Shown here piece after piece: positions 9,222-16,637 of a stretch of 64,000 nt of DNA (positions within the stretch are counted from its first letter, which is position 1; every line of letters starts with the position of its first letter). This DNA comes from CAYSUS01 sp964434165 (lineage in GTDB: Bacteria; Planctomycetota; Planctomycetia; Pirellulales; Thermoguttaceae), in contig CAYSUS010000020.1 in NCBI GenBank assembly GCA_964434165.1, forward strand, positions 1 to 64,000. Direction: 5' to 3'. Position numbers and translations under genes: made by a program. Under the pieces are notes generated by a model. It was given only the letters and a program-made list of their open reading frames with translations, was not told the DNA's origin and did not search any database.

Positions 9222-10244
9222 CTACAACTCCTCGTCGGGCACGTTGACCGCCTCGTAAAGGCTCTTGCCCAACGCGACCTGATGGCGCCGGCCGTCGATC
9301 TCGAGCTGGATGCAGCGGGCGAGCGGGTCGATGTGCGCGACCGTGCCGCGGACGGTGCCGATCTCGATCGGCTCGCCCTCGTGGAACACGGTCTTCTCGC
9401 CCTCGGCGCGGGACTCGATCCACACTTCGGGCACGCCATAGACCTCGAGGATGCCGGTCACGTAGGCGTGCTTGGAGACGTCGAACCGCGGCGGCGGCGG
9501 AGGCGCGGGCGGGGGCGGCTTCGGCTCCACGCGGACCACCGGCGGTCGCGGCGGCGGCGGGGGTGGAGGCGGAGGCGCGTAAGGAGTGAACAGGCCGCGG
9601 CCATCGACGAACCGCTCGCTCTCCAGCCGGCGTCGCACGAACACCTCGCGGTAGGCCTGGCGGTCCTCCAGCTCCAGACGGTTTCCGGGCATGTCGGGAA
9701 GCCGCCCCTCGTTGTCCGAGTTGACCAGACACAAGGCCTCCACGTCGATGTCGAACTGGAACCGCTCCCCGCCTTCGATGGGATCGATCGACAAACGTCG
9801 AATGCGGTGAAGGTGTCCGGCCGAGTAGAACTCGTAAAGGAAGCTGAGCAACTCGTCGAGCGAGCCCTCGCCCATGACGTTGAAAGGCAGGGCGGCGTAG
9901 ACGCCCTTCTGCACGGTCGGCGTCTTGGGCTTGAACTCGACCTCCTCCAGGTCGGCGTCCTCGATCAGGCCGACGAGCCACTTCACGTACAGCGGCTGGG
10001 CCACCTTGGGATCGGCCGGCAGCGAGCGGCGGTTCCACTCGGCCATCTGTGCCGCGGCCCTGCTGTGAATCCGCGCGATGGTGTCGCGCTTCTTCTCGTT
10101 CTCGCCCGACAGCTTCTCGTGAAGCCGCTGCAGCTCGCCGATCGACTGGGTCGGGCCGCTGAACAGGAGGAACTGGCCGAGGAACACCAGGCCCAGGACG
10201 CCGACGGCGCCGGCGAGGATCCTCTCTCGCTTCTTCAGCGCCAT
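9222..10244 (-). CDS. PilO/GspM-type assembly protein with PilP/GspC-like C-terminus
   Basis: A 340-residue protein. The N-terminus has one membrane segment (about 9-28, ILAGAVGVLGLVFLGQFLLF), a coiled coil (about 32-65) and a ferredoxin-like region (to about 190) as in PilO/GspM. A proline-rich linker (about 220-255, with a run of nine prolines) leads to a C-terminal beta-domain (VTGILEVYGVPEVWIESR; GEPIEIGTVRGTVAHIDP) resembling the PilP/GspC homology region that contacts the secretin. Its ATG shares one base with the stop of the PilM-PilN gene (TGATG). It is last in the secretion operon. The PilO-PilP fusion is my inference from pattern only. Confidence 0.75.
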   Translation of the reverse strand: MALKKRERILAGAVGVLGLVFLGQFLLFSGPTQSIGELQRLHEKLSGENEKKRDTIARIHSRAAAQMAEWNRRSLPADPKVAQPLYVKWLVGLIEDADLEEVEFKPKTPTVQKGVYAALPFNVMGEGSLDELLSFLYEFYSAGHLHRIRRLSIDPIEGGERFQFDIDVEALCLVNSDNEGRLPDMPGNRLELEDRQAYREVFVRRRLESERFVDGRGLFTPYAPPPPPPPPPRPPVVRVEPKPPPPAPPPPPRFDVSKHAYVTGILEVYGVPEVWIESRAEGEKTVFHEGEPIEIGTVRGTVAHIDPLARCIQLEIDGRRHQVALGKSLYEAVNVPDEEL

Positions 10245-11698
10245 CACTCGTCCTCCGGGGAAACGCGAACCACGGACTTGAACCGCCATGCGTAGTGCTT
10301 GATCGATTCGTCCTCACCGCGATTGATCCCCTCGACCCGGTGCCGCGGGTCGCGAAGGGCCTCCTCGACCTGGTCGATGGTCGCCGCGCCGGAGGCCATG
10401 CCCTCCAGTTGAATCGTGCCGCCGGCGCCCCTGGCCGCCAGGCACGTCAGCTGGAGGATCAGCACGTCCCTGGCCGGGGGAAGCCGCGTGGCAAGTCGGG
10501 CCAGCTCGTCGAGCCACACCACGTCGCCCCCCGCCCAGTTGCTGACGACGGAGTGGGCCTTGTCCATGTCCTGGGCCTGGTCGAGCGACGTGGCCAGCTT
10601 CTTCGCCTCGTTCTGGAGCCCCTCGACCTCGCGCGCGAGGCTGTTGTGGTAATACCAGCGGTAACCCAGATAACCAAGGACCCCCATGGCCACCAGGATG
10701 CCCGCCAGGGCGAGGAGCCGCTTGCGGCTGGGCGGAGGCGGCGCCCGGCGCGGATGGAGGAAATCGACCGCCGGGGCCGTGTCCTCCATCTCGTCCAGCA
10801 CCGTCCCCAGGAGCGGCGCGAATCGGCCTGGCCGGTCGGGCAGCGCCTCGCGCAGGTCGCCGCCCCGGGTCACGCGGCCGAACGGATCGAACAGCTCGGT
10901 GGGCGTGCTGAGCTGCCCATCGATCGACCGGGCCAGGGCCTCGTGCTCCGTCCCCGTGCCACAGAGCACGATGCAGGCCACCCGGCGCCCCTCCAGCCGG
11001 TTCTGGACCGCTGCCATCGTTCGACGGATCTGGGCCAACAGCGCGGCCGCGGCCTCCGTATCGCGAAGCGGATCGCCCGGCAGCCGCGCCGTGCGGAGGA
11101 AGATCACCTTGCGGTCGATCATCACGGTCAGATCGACCTCGTCGTCCAGAAGGTCCACCAGCAGGCGGACCTGCATGCGGGAGGAGGCCTGCGCCCGGCA
11201 CAACAGCGACGCCGCCGCGCACGGCCGCAGAACCAGCCGGCGGGGCTTGAGGCCTGCGTCCTGGCAGGTCCGCTCCAGTTGCGAGACGAGGTCCGGATCG
11301 ATGGCCGCCGCGAGCACGGTGCGCGGCTGGTCCGGCTCCTCGTCGATGGGCACGAAGTCCAACAGCCAACGCTCGTCCAGGGCGTTGAACTCCCGCATGG
11401 CCTGGAAGCGGACCAGGTCGGGCAGCTCCTCGTCGGGAGCCGGCGGCAGCGAGAGCTGGCGAAGCTCGATGCTGCTGCGGCCCACGGCCACCAGGGTGTC
11501 GAGCCGGCCGATGCCCCGCGCGGCCATGGCCGTGGCGATCTTCTGCCCCACGTTCACCTCGGCCGCGGCCGCTTCGCCGGAGGCCGGGCGCAGCGACACG
11601 GAGAACGCCTGCTCGAACACGACGCGGTCGGCTTTGCCCGAGGCGACCACCAGCCGGGCTTCGCTGTCGTTCCATTCCAGGGCCAGGAGTCTTGGCAT
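10244..11698 (-). CDS. PilM-PilN fusion / GspL-type assembly protein
   Basis: A 484-residue protein. Residues 1 to about 300 are an actin-like (PilM/GspL cytoplasmic) domain beginning MPRLLALEWNDSEARLVVA, with VRLLVDLLDDEVDLTVM as the second actin-like half. A transmembrane segment follows at about 330-350 (LLALAGILVAMGVLGYLG), then a coiled coil and a PilN-like periplasmic ferredoxin-type domain. In type II secretion GspL has this architecture and recruits the GspE ATPase to the membrane. It is translationally coupled to the PilO-like gene downstream, and lies 59 nt after gspK. Confidence 0.8.
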   Translation of the reverse strand: MPRLLALEWNDSEARLVVASGKADRVVFEQAFSVSLRPASGEAAAAEVNVGQKIATAMAARGIGRLDTLVAVGRSSIELRQLSLPPAPDEELPDLVRFQAMREFNALDERWLLDFVPIDEEPDQPRTVLAAAIDPDLVSQLERTCQDAGLKPRRLVLRPCAAASLLCRAQASSRMQVRLLVDLLDDEVDLTVMIDRKVIFLRTARLPGDPLRDTEAAAALLAQIRRTMAAVQNRLEGRRVACIVLCGTGTEHEALARSIDGQLSTPTELFDPFGRVTRGGDLREALPDRPGRFAPLLGTVLDEMEDTAPAVDFLHPRRAPPPPSRKRLLALAGILVAMGVLGYLGYRWYYHNSLAREVEGLQNEAKKLATSLDQAQDMDKAHSVVSNWAGGDVVWLDELARLATRLPPARDVLILQLTCLAARGAGGTIQLEGMASGAATIDQVEEALRDPRHRVEGINRGEDESIKHYAWRFKSVVRVSPEDE

Positions 11699-11757
11699 GG
11701 CTGGCTCGTCGTAGGGGCCCGGCGGACAAGTCCGCCGGCTAGATGGCGAAGTGGCGG

Positions 11758-13299
11758 TTATTCCGTGTCGAGCTCGATGCCGAGGGTCTCGAGGGGGTAG
11801 CCGCGGCCGAGGTGGCCCATATCTCTCCAGAATAGTATGCGGGGCGGACGGACGGTAGCGTCGAGCACGGCCTCGGCCCGGGCCGAGGGACCCCCGCCGT
11901 CGAAATACCCGACGAACTGCGCCCGATACACGTCTCCGCCGGCCGTGACGAACGGCAGCAAGGCCCTCATCTCCTCGAGCGTGGCGATCCCCTCACCGTA
12001 GAGCCAGGTCTCGTGGCGTCGCCCCGGGAGCCGATCCACCGGGTCCTTGGCCCGGCGGGAGAGCAGCTCTGCGAGGATCTCGTCGGTCATGCTCGGGATG
12101 CCCTCCAGCACGGTGCGGCTGGCCTGGTTGATGTTGATCCGGCCCGGAATCAGCGGCGAGGGCGTGGCCGTTACGTAGTCCATGAGGATGTTGAGGTAGG
12201 CGTTGGCCCCGATGGGCACGTCGGGGAAGGGGGTCTCCAGCACGGTCGGCTCGTCGTCCCCCTCGAAGGTGACCTGCACCTTCTGTCCGACCAGGTCGAG
12301 GATCTGGTTGAGCTCCACCTTCGGCGGCCGGGAGAGGTCGAGCTGGCCGGTGGCCACGGGCTCGCCCCGCGCGCTTCCGGTGTACGGCCCGTTCTGGCGA
12401 TAGGCCACGATGAACGTGGCGTAGGGCTTGCCGATCGCCTCCTCCAGCTCGTCGTACAGCGTTTCCATGTCCTCCTGGTTGAGATACACCTTGGGCTGGC
12501 CGTCGGGGCGGAGGTTCAGCTCCATGCTGTAGAGCGTGAGGTAGGCCGCCCAGCCCGAGTCCATGGCGCCATCGACGTTGTCCACGCCCTCGATCGCGTC
12601 GGCCGGCGGCTCATCGCGGTCCACCACCCCGTTGCGGTTGGCATCCGAGCCGAACAGCAGCCACGGCGTCACGCCGCGCACCAGGAGCAGTTCCTCGATC
12701 GTCTCCAGCGGACCGTTCTTCGGCGCGTAAGGCGGATCGAGCAGTCCGTAGTGGTCGGCCTCCGCGCCATATTCGCGAGGCTCGTTGTCCGGATCGATCC
12801 AATCGAGGATCGCGTCGGCCACCTCCTCGGTCATGCCCGGCAGGCCCATCAGGACTTCGCGCGCGCCGTTATCCACATACTCGTCGGCCAACAGGAGCGT
12901 ATTCAGGTTCAGGCGCGTCGATTCGTCCTCCAGGCCGAACCGGATCCCGCTGCGCAGGCCCTCGTCGCTGATCGCCGGCGCCACCACGGTGAACCGGGCG
13001 CGGGTCCGTGCGTCGGTGTCGTCGATCACCAGCCGGGCGCGGAACCGATCCGGGTTGTCGTACCAGCTCCCCGCGTCCACCTGCTCCTCCTCTTCCATGG
13101 AGAGAAACAGCCGCGACATCTCGATGGCCGAATCGGCCAGGGCCTTGGCCTGCGACTGCCGCGCGGCGAGCATCGCCCCCTCGCGCTCTGCGAGCATCAG
13201 CTCCGAGAAGGCCAGCGCGGCGAGCGTGAGCAACGAGATCACCACGAGGACCAGGATCAGGACCATGCCGCGACGGAGGTCTTTCGCCGGCGCGTTCAT
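11758..13299 (-). CDS. gspK: Minor pseudopilin GspK
   Basis: A 513-residue protein, long as GspK proteins are. It starts MNAPAKDLRRGMVLILVLV, a short basic leader then a hydrophobic helix, with G^M at the expected prepilin cleavage site. Helix-hairpin-helix-like motifs appear twice (VLMGLPGMTEEVADAILDW, about 150-170; INQASRTVLEGIPSMTDEI, about 392-412), a family hallmark. A loop DANRNGVVDRDE (about 222-233) looks like an EF-hand and may bind calcium. The start overlaps the gspJ stop as ATGA. It should cap the pseudopilus tip with GspI and GspJ. Confidence 0.88.
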   Translation of the reverse strand: MNAPAKDLRRGMVLILVLVVISLLTLAALAFSELMLAEREGAMLAARQSQAKALADSAIEMSRLFLSMEEEEQVDAGSWYDNPDRFRARLVIDDTDARTRARFTVVAPAISDEGLRSGIRFGLEDESTRLNLNTLLLADEYVDNGAREVLMGLPGMTEEVADAILDWIDPDNEPREYGAEADHYGLLDPPYAPKNGPLETIEELLLVRGVTPWLLFGSDANRNGVVDRDEPPADAIEGVDNVDGAMDSGWAAYLTLYSMELNLRPDGQPKVYLNQEDMETLYDELEEAIGKPYATFIVAYRQNGPYTGSARGEPVATGQLDLSRPPKVELNQILDLVGQKVQVTFEGDDEPTVLETPFPDVPIGANAYLNILMDYVTATPSPLIPGRININQASRTVLEGIPSMTDEILAELLSRRAKDPVDRLPGRRHETWLYGEGIATLEEMRALLPFVTAGGDVYRAQFVGYFDGGGPSARAEAVLDATVRPPRILFWRDMGHLGRGYPLETLGIELDTE

Positions 13300-14624
13300 C
13301 GGCCGCGTCCTCCTCCGGGGCCGCTCCCCCGGTTGGCGTCGGAATTGCCCGACCTGCCCTCCGCGCCGCCGGGGCCGAACCCGCGCACGCCCGACTCGCC
13401 ACCAGGGCGGCTCCCGTCAGTGCGGCTCCCGCCCGACCGGCCCGAGCGGCCGCCAGGCGGCTGACGCCGACCGCCGGGTGGAATCACCATGCCGGGCTGG
13501 GACGACGAACTGCCGCCGGTGCCGCCGAGCGAGGCCCCGCCTTCGCCGGATTCGGTCCCGCCGGCCTCGTCGTCGGGCTCCTCGTCCGACTGCTCGCCGG
13601 TCTCGTCCGAGTCTTCGGTCTCGCCGCCCCCGCCCGTGTCTTCCAGCGGCTCGGCGGCCGGCAGGTGAACCAGCATGCGATAGACGCAAGGCTCGTGCCC
13701 TGCCTGCGACGCGCCAAACGGCCACGCCGGCCCGGCGTCGTTCTCGTCCGCCGCGGGCGACTGGAGCGTGATGGCGATGCGGATCGCCATCGGCAGGCCG
13801 CCCAGCTCGTCGGAGTCCCACTCGGCGACCCACTCGTAGCCGTCGAAATACTCGAACTCCAGGGCGAGGACCTCGGGCGCGATGGGCTCCAGGTCCGCCT
13901 CCATATCCCACAGCGTGCCGATCTCGGCGGCGAACGACGTCACCGCCCGATCGAGCTCGCGGCGCACGAGGCCCTTGCGTACCGGACCGCCCAAAGCGGC
14001 CGCCACGCTGTTCTCCTGCACCACGTAGTAGGCCACGGTCTTCACGGCGCTGGTGCGATCGGCCACCTCGCCCATCTCGCCGCTCGCCACCAGCGACGAC
14101 TGGAACTGGTCGATGCGGGGCAGCCGGCTGACGTCCACCTGCAGCTCCCAGGCGTTGCCGTAGATGCCGGGGATCGGCGGCGGCTCGGTGGTCTCCGCCA
14201 CGGTGGCCTCCTCGTCCTCCACCTCGCCGAAGTCCATCTCGCCGAACCCCGCCTCCGCGGCCATGTCCTCCAGCGACGCGACCTTCAAGGCCGGCAAAAT
14301 GATCGTGATGTGCTGGGGGTCATAGCGCACCGCGCTGCGGATGTCGTCGGCGATGCGGTGCAGCAGGGCCCTGGCCAACTGGGCCTGCTCCACGTGCCGG
14401 CGCCCCTTGTCGACCACGCGGAGGTGCGTGTCGATAGCCATCGACAGGGCCATGAGCACCAACAGCGACAAGGCCAGGGCGAGGATCACTTCCAGCAGGG
14501 TGAAGGCTGTCCGGGGGCCGCCTCGCCCGCGAGTGCCACTGGCAGCTTGCCTGCCGGTGCTCGCGATGCCGCGTGGAGCATGGGCCTTCCGGCGTCGGCT
14601 CCGCAAGGGGCCACTACGTTCCAT
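13296..14624 (-). CDS. gspJ: Minor pseudopilin GspJ with long acidic/glycine-rich tail
   Basis: A 442-residue prepilin-like protein. A 37-residue basic leader ends before RTAFTLLEVILALALSLL (about 38-55), with A^F at the cleavage site and Glu at mature position +5. The pseudopilin body runs to about residue 325. From about 330 to the end the protein is low-complexity: an acidic Glu/Asp/Gly stretch, then Ser/Gly, then Arg/Gly/Pro repeats. It overlaps gspI by 11 nt and gspK by 4 nt. The tail is not typical of GspJ. Confidence 0.82.
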   Translation of the reverse strand: MERSGPLRSRRRKAHAPRGIASTGRQAASGTRGRGGPRTAFTLLEVILALALSLLVLMALSMAIDTHLRVVDKGRRHVEQAQLARALLHRIADDIRSAVRYDPQHITIILPALKVASLEDMAAEAGFGEMDFGEVEDEEATVAETTEPPPIPGIYGNAWELQVDVSRLPRIDQFQSSLVASGEMGEVADRTSAVKTVAYYVVQENSVAAALGGPVRKGLVRRELDRAVTSFAAEIGTLWDMEADLEPIAPEVLALEFEYFDGYEWVAEWDSDELGGLPMAIRIAITLQSPAADENDAGPAWPFGASQAGHEPCVYRMLVHLPAAEPLEDTGGGGETEDSDETGEQSDEEPDDEAGGTESGEGGASLGGTGGSSSSQPGMVIPPGGRRQPPGGRSGRSGGSRTDGSRPGGESGVRGFGPGGAEGRSGNSDANRGSGPGGGRGR

Positions 14625-15456
14625 CGCCGCCTCCTTCGGAACCGGAGTCCGAATTGGAGGATGCCTCGGCCTCCTCGGCCGGCTCCGAGAGCTCGATGCC
14701 CGGATCGACGATCCAGCGTGCCAGCGTGAATCGCGCGGGGCGCTTGGCGGGCGGGAGGTCCTGGCCCACGGTGACCATCACGGCGATCACGCCCGGCTCC
14801 TCGACGTCGGCCGTCTCAATCGTGTAGTACCACCCCGTCTCATCGTACGGATCGACGAGGTCCTCCGGGGCGAAGTAGGCCCCGGCCACCGGCTCGGGCA
14901 GCTCGATGCCCGCGGCGATCTGCGACAGCTTGCTCTCGCAAAGGAGCTGCGCCTGGGCCATGTCGCGGACGTAGGCGGCGCTGCGCATACCCTGCCGTGC
15001 CAATTCGCCCAGGGCGGCCATCGCCCCGCAGAGGATCGCCAGGGCGAGGATGACCTCCAGCAGCGAAAAGCCGGCGCGTTTTCCCTCTCCCTTTGGGTGA
15101 GGGGCTGCGTCGCGCGTTGCCCCAGCCCCGCTTGCGGCCGCCCTCACCCCTGGCCCCTCTCCCGCCAGCGGGAGAGGGGTGATGGTCGCGGTCCCCTCTC
15201 CCTTTGGGAGAGGGCTAGGGTGAGGGGATTGTACCCTGCGCGTTGCCCCAGCCCCGCTTGCGGCCGCCCTCACCCCTGGCCCCTCTCCCGCCNNNNNNNN
15301 NNNNNNNNNNNNNNNNNNNNNNNNNNNNNNNNNNNNNNNNNNNNNNNNNNNNNNNNNNNNNNNNNNNNNNNNNNNNNNNNNNNNNNNNNNNNTTGCGGCC
15401 GCCCTCACCCCTGGCCCCTCTCCCGCCAGCGGGAGAGGGGTGATGGTGCGTTTCAT
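14614..15456 (-). CDS. gspI: Minor pseudopilin GspI, leader interrupted by a repeat array and an assembly gap
   Basis: The body begins KRAGFSLLEVILALAI, a textbook prepilin motif, and runs about 145 residues to a Glu/Ser-rich end. The only coupled start is the ATG at 15456, which overlaps the gspH stop as ATGA and reads MKR, but about 124 codons of family-A repeat (one 100-N gap included) separate it from the motif. The repeat is open in this frame with a 42-residue period, and AAACGC flanks both ends. Removing the insert and one AAACGC copy gives MKRAGFSLLEV, a normal prepilin start. A GTG at about 15163 (VRAAASGAGA) could also start a shorter leader. The gene may still work or may be a strain-specific mutant. 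Confidence 0.75.
   Translation of the reverse strand: MKRTITPLPLAGEGPGVRAAAXXXXXXXXXXXXXXXXXXXXXXXXXXXXXXXXXXAGEGPGVRAAASGAGATRRVQSPHPSPLPKGEGTATITPLPLAGEGPGVRAAASGAGATRDAAPHPKGEGKRAGFSLLEVILALAILCGAMAALGELARQGMRSAAYVRDMAQAQLLCESKLSQIAAGIELPEPVAGAYFAPEDLVDPYDETGWYYTIETADVEEPGVIAVMVTVGQDLPPAKRPARFTLARWIVDPGIELSEPAEEAEASSNSDSGSEGGGDGT
15082..15447. repeat. Family-A palindromic repeat array inside gspI
   Basis: Three visible copies of a GC-rich unit (CCCTCACCCCTGGCCCC followed by CTCTCCCGCCAGCGGGAGAG), the first two 126 nt apart (TTGCGGCCGCC at about 15132 and 15258) and the third just beyond the N gap (15393). Each contains a perfect CTCTCCCGC..GCGGGAGAG hairpin. The 6-bp sequence GCGTTT borders the array at 15076-15081 and at 15448-15453. 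The period of 126 nt is exactly 42 codons, so the array stays open in the gspI frame. The same family occurs at 37761 and 47533. Confidence 0.9.
15293..15392. other. Assembly gap of 100 N
   Basis: A block of exactly 100 undetermined bases between two copies of the family-A repeat, as expected when a repeat collapses during assembly. If the period of 126 nt continues through it, the true length would be 91 nt or 91 plus multiples of 126; all of these keep the gspI frame. Confidence 0.99.
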
Positions 15457-16103
15457 GGCCCCGTCTCCCCTGAGGTGAACACCTCGCTGACGGTGGTCAC
15501 ACCGGTCAGCCCGCGGAGCGACAGCTCCAGGAACCGGCCGCGCTCGTTGCGAAGCTGCAATCGGGCGGTGGAGGTCGTGCCGTCGGGATAGAAGAAAATG
15601 GGGTCGGACCAGCCCTCGCGCTCCTGGCGGAACTGGGACGCATCGCCGAGGATCATCTCCGCACGGCTGTCCAGCAACGTCTCGCTGCCGGAGAAGACCA
15701 CACCCTCGGGGAGGTTCTGCTCCGCGCCGAAGGACACGGGGGCCTCGAACACGGCCTCGCCAAAGCCAGGCGGTGCATCGTGGGCCGACGACTCGACGTC
15801 GATCTCGGAGCTGGTCCGCCGGTGCGTGGCGTACTGCTCGCCTTCCACCATGTACTGAAAGATGTGCGTGGAGCCGCTGGACATCGCCTTCACCCGGGCC
15901 CGAGCCCACTCCGCGCGGACCAGGTCGCCTGCCTTCTTGAGGCGCTGGTTGTCGAACGCCCGGTCCAGCGTGGGCCACGTGATCGAGACGAGGATCACGA
16001 GCAGGGCCAGGGTGAGGAGGACCTCGACGAGGGTCACGGCGTCGCGCCGGAACTTCCGAAGTCTTGAAGACTTCGGAAGTCTCTTTTCGAGGAGACAGCC
16101 CAC
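15453..16103 (-). CDS. gspH: Minor pseudopilin GspH with repeat-encoded leader
   Basis: A 216-residue protein with the prepilin motif DAVTLVEVLLTLALLVIL (about 21-38), Ala at -1 instead of Gly and Glu at +5. GspH-type body follows (NQRLKKAGDLVRAEWARAR, about 51-69). The leader KRLPKSSRLRKFRR is translated from a family-B palindrome (16052-16082). The only usable start is GTG at 16103, 6 nt after the gspG stop. It is translationally coupled to gspI (ATGA at 15453-15456). It should be a minor component of the pseudopilus. Confidence 0.82.
   Translation of the reverse strand: MGCLLEKRLPKSSRLRKFRRDAVTLVEVLLTLALLVILVSITWPTLDRAFDNQRLKKAGDLVRAEWARARVKAMSSGSTHIFQYMVEGEQYATHRRTSSEIDVESSAHDAPPGFGEAVFEAPVSFGAEQNLPEGVVFSGSETLLDSRAEMILGDASQFRQEREGWSDPIFFYPDGTTSTARLQLRNERGRFLELSLRGLTGVTTVSEVFTSGETGP
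16052..16082. repeat. Family-B palindrome in the gspH leader
   Basis: ACTTCCGAAGTCTT and its reverse complement meet at a single central base, so the DNA is an almost perfect palindrome. Here it is translated on the minus strand as LPKSSRLRKF within the gspH prepilin leader. Confidence 0.92.
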
Positions 16104-16109
16104 TCGCAG

Positions 16110-16550
16110 TTACCCCTGCGGCCAGTTGCCGATGTCGTCGTCCGTGCCGTCCACGCCGTCGGGACCGAGCGACCAGACGTCGTAGCCCTCTGGGTCGTAC
16201 TTGCCCGGCGACTCGTACTGGTAGGGCCGGTCCCAGGGATCGAGCGGCACGTCCGAGTCGAGGTACGGGCCGTTCCACTTGGACGGATTGGCCAGGTCGC
16301 CCGGCGGGTTGCGCAGGGCCTCGAGGCCTTGCTGCGTCGTCGGGAAGGCGTTCATGTCGAGCAGGTACGCCTGCAGCGGCGTCTTGAACGCCTTGATCTG
16401 GGTTTCGGCGGCCCGCATGTAGGCCCGCCGCTGCATGGGACCGTAGGCGGTCACCGCCAGGGAGGCGATGATCACGAGGATCGCCAGCACGAGGAGGACT
16501 TCGATCAGGGTGAAGCCGCGACGTCGTCGGGCAGTGCGATAACGCATCAT
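16110..16550 (-). CDS. gspG: Major pseudopilin GspG
   Basis: A 146-residue protein. The basic leader MMRYRTARRRRG is cleaved before FTLIEVLLVLAILVII (13-28), with Glu at +5. The body is typical (AYGPMQRRAYMRAAETQIKA; MNAFPTTQQGLEALR) and the C-terminus carries the calcium-site region (DGVDGTDDDIGNW) conserved in type II secretion major pseudopilins. The two-Met start has AGGAGC upstream; the longer frame to 16595 has no such signal. It polymerises into the pseudopilus. Confidence 0.95.
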   Translation of the reverse strand: MMRYRTARRRRGFTLIEVLLVLAILVIIASLAVTAYGPMQRRAYMRAAETQIKAFKTPLQAYLLDMNAFPTTQQGLEALRNPPGDLANPSKWNGPYLDSDVPLDPWDRPYQYESPGKYDPEGYDVWSLGPDGVDGTDDDIGNWPQG

Positions 16551-16637
16551 TGGGTGATAGCTCCTCACGGTTTCGATGGATGACGGTGCGGCCAATGGCC
16601 GCGTGGCTTGAGTACCAAGCTCCTTGAGCCAGTCTAA

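Noticed and set aside
15082..15447. Family-A array read as a CRISPR array
   Set aside because: The whole 126-nt unit repeats including its spacer, the repeats are not separated by unique sequence, and no cas gene is present.
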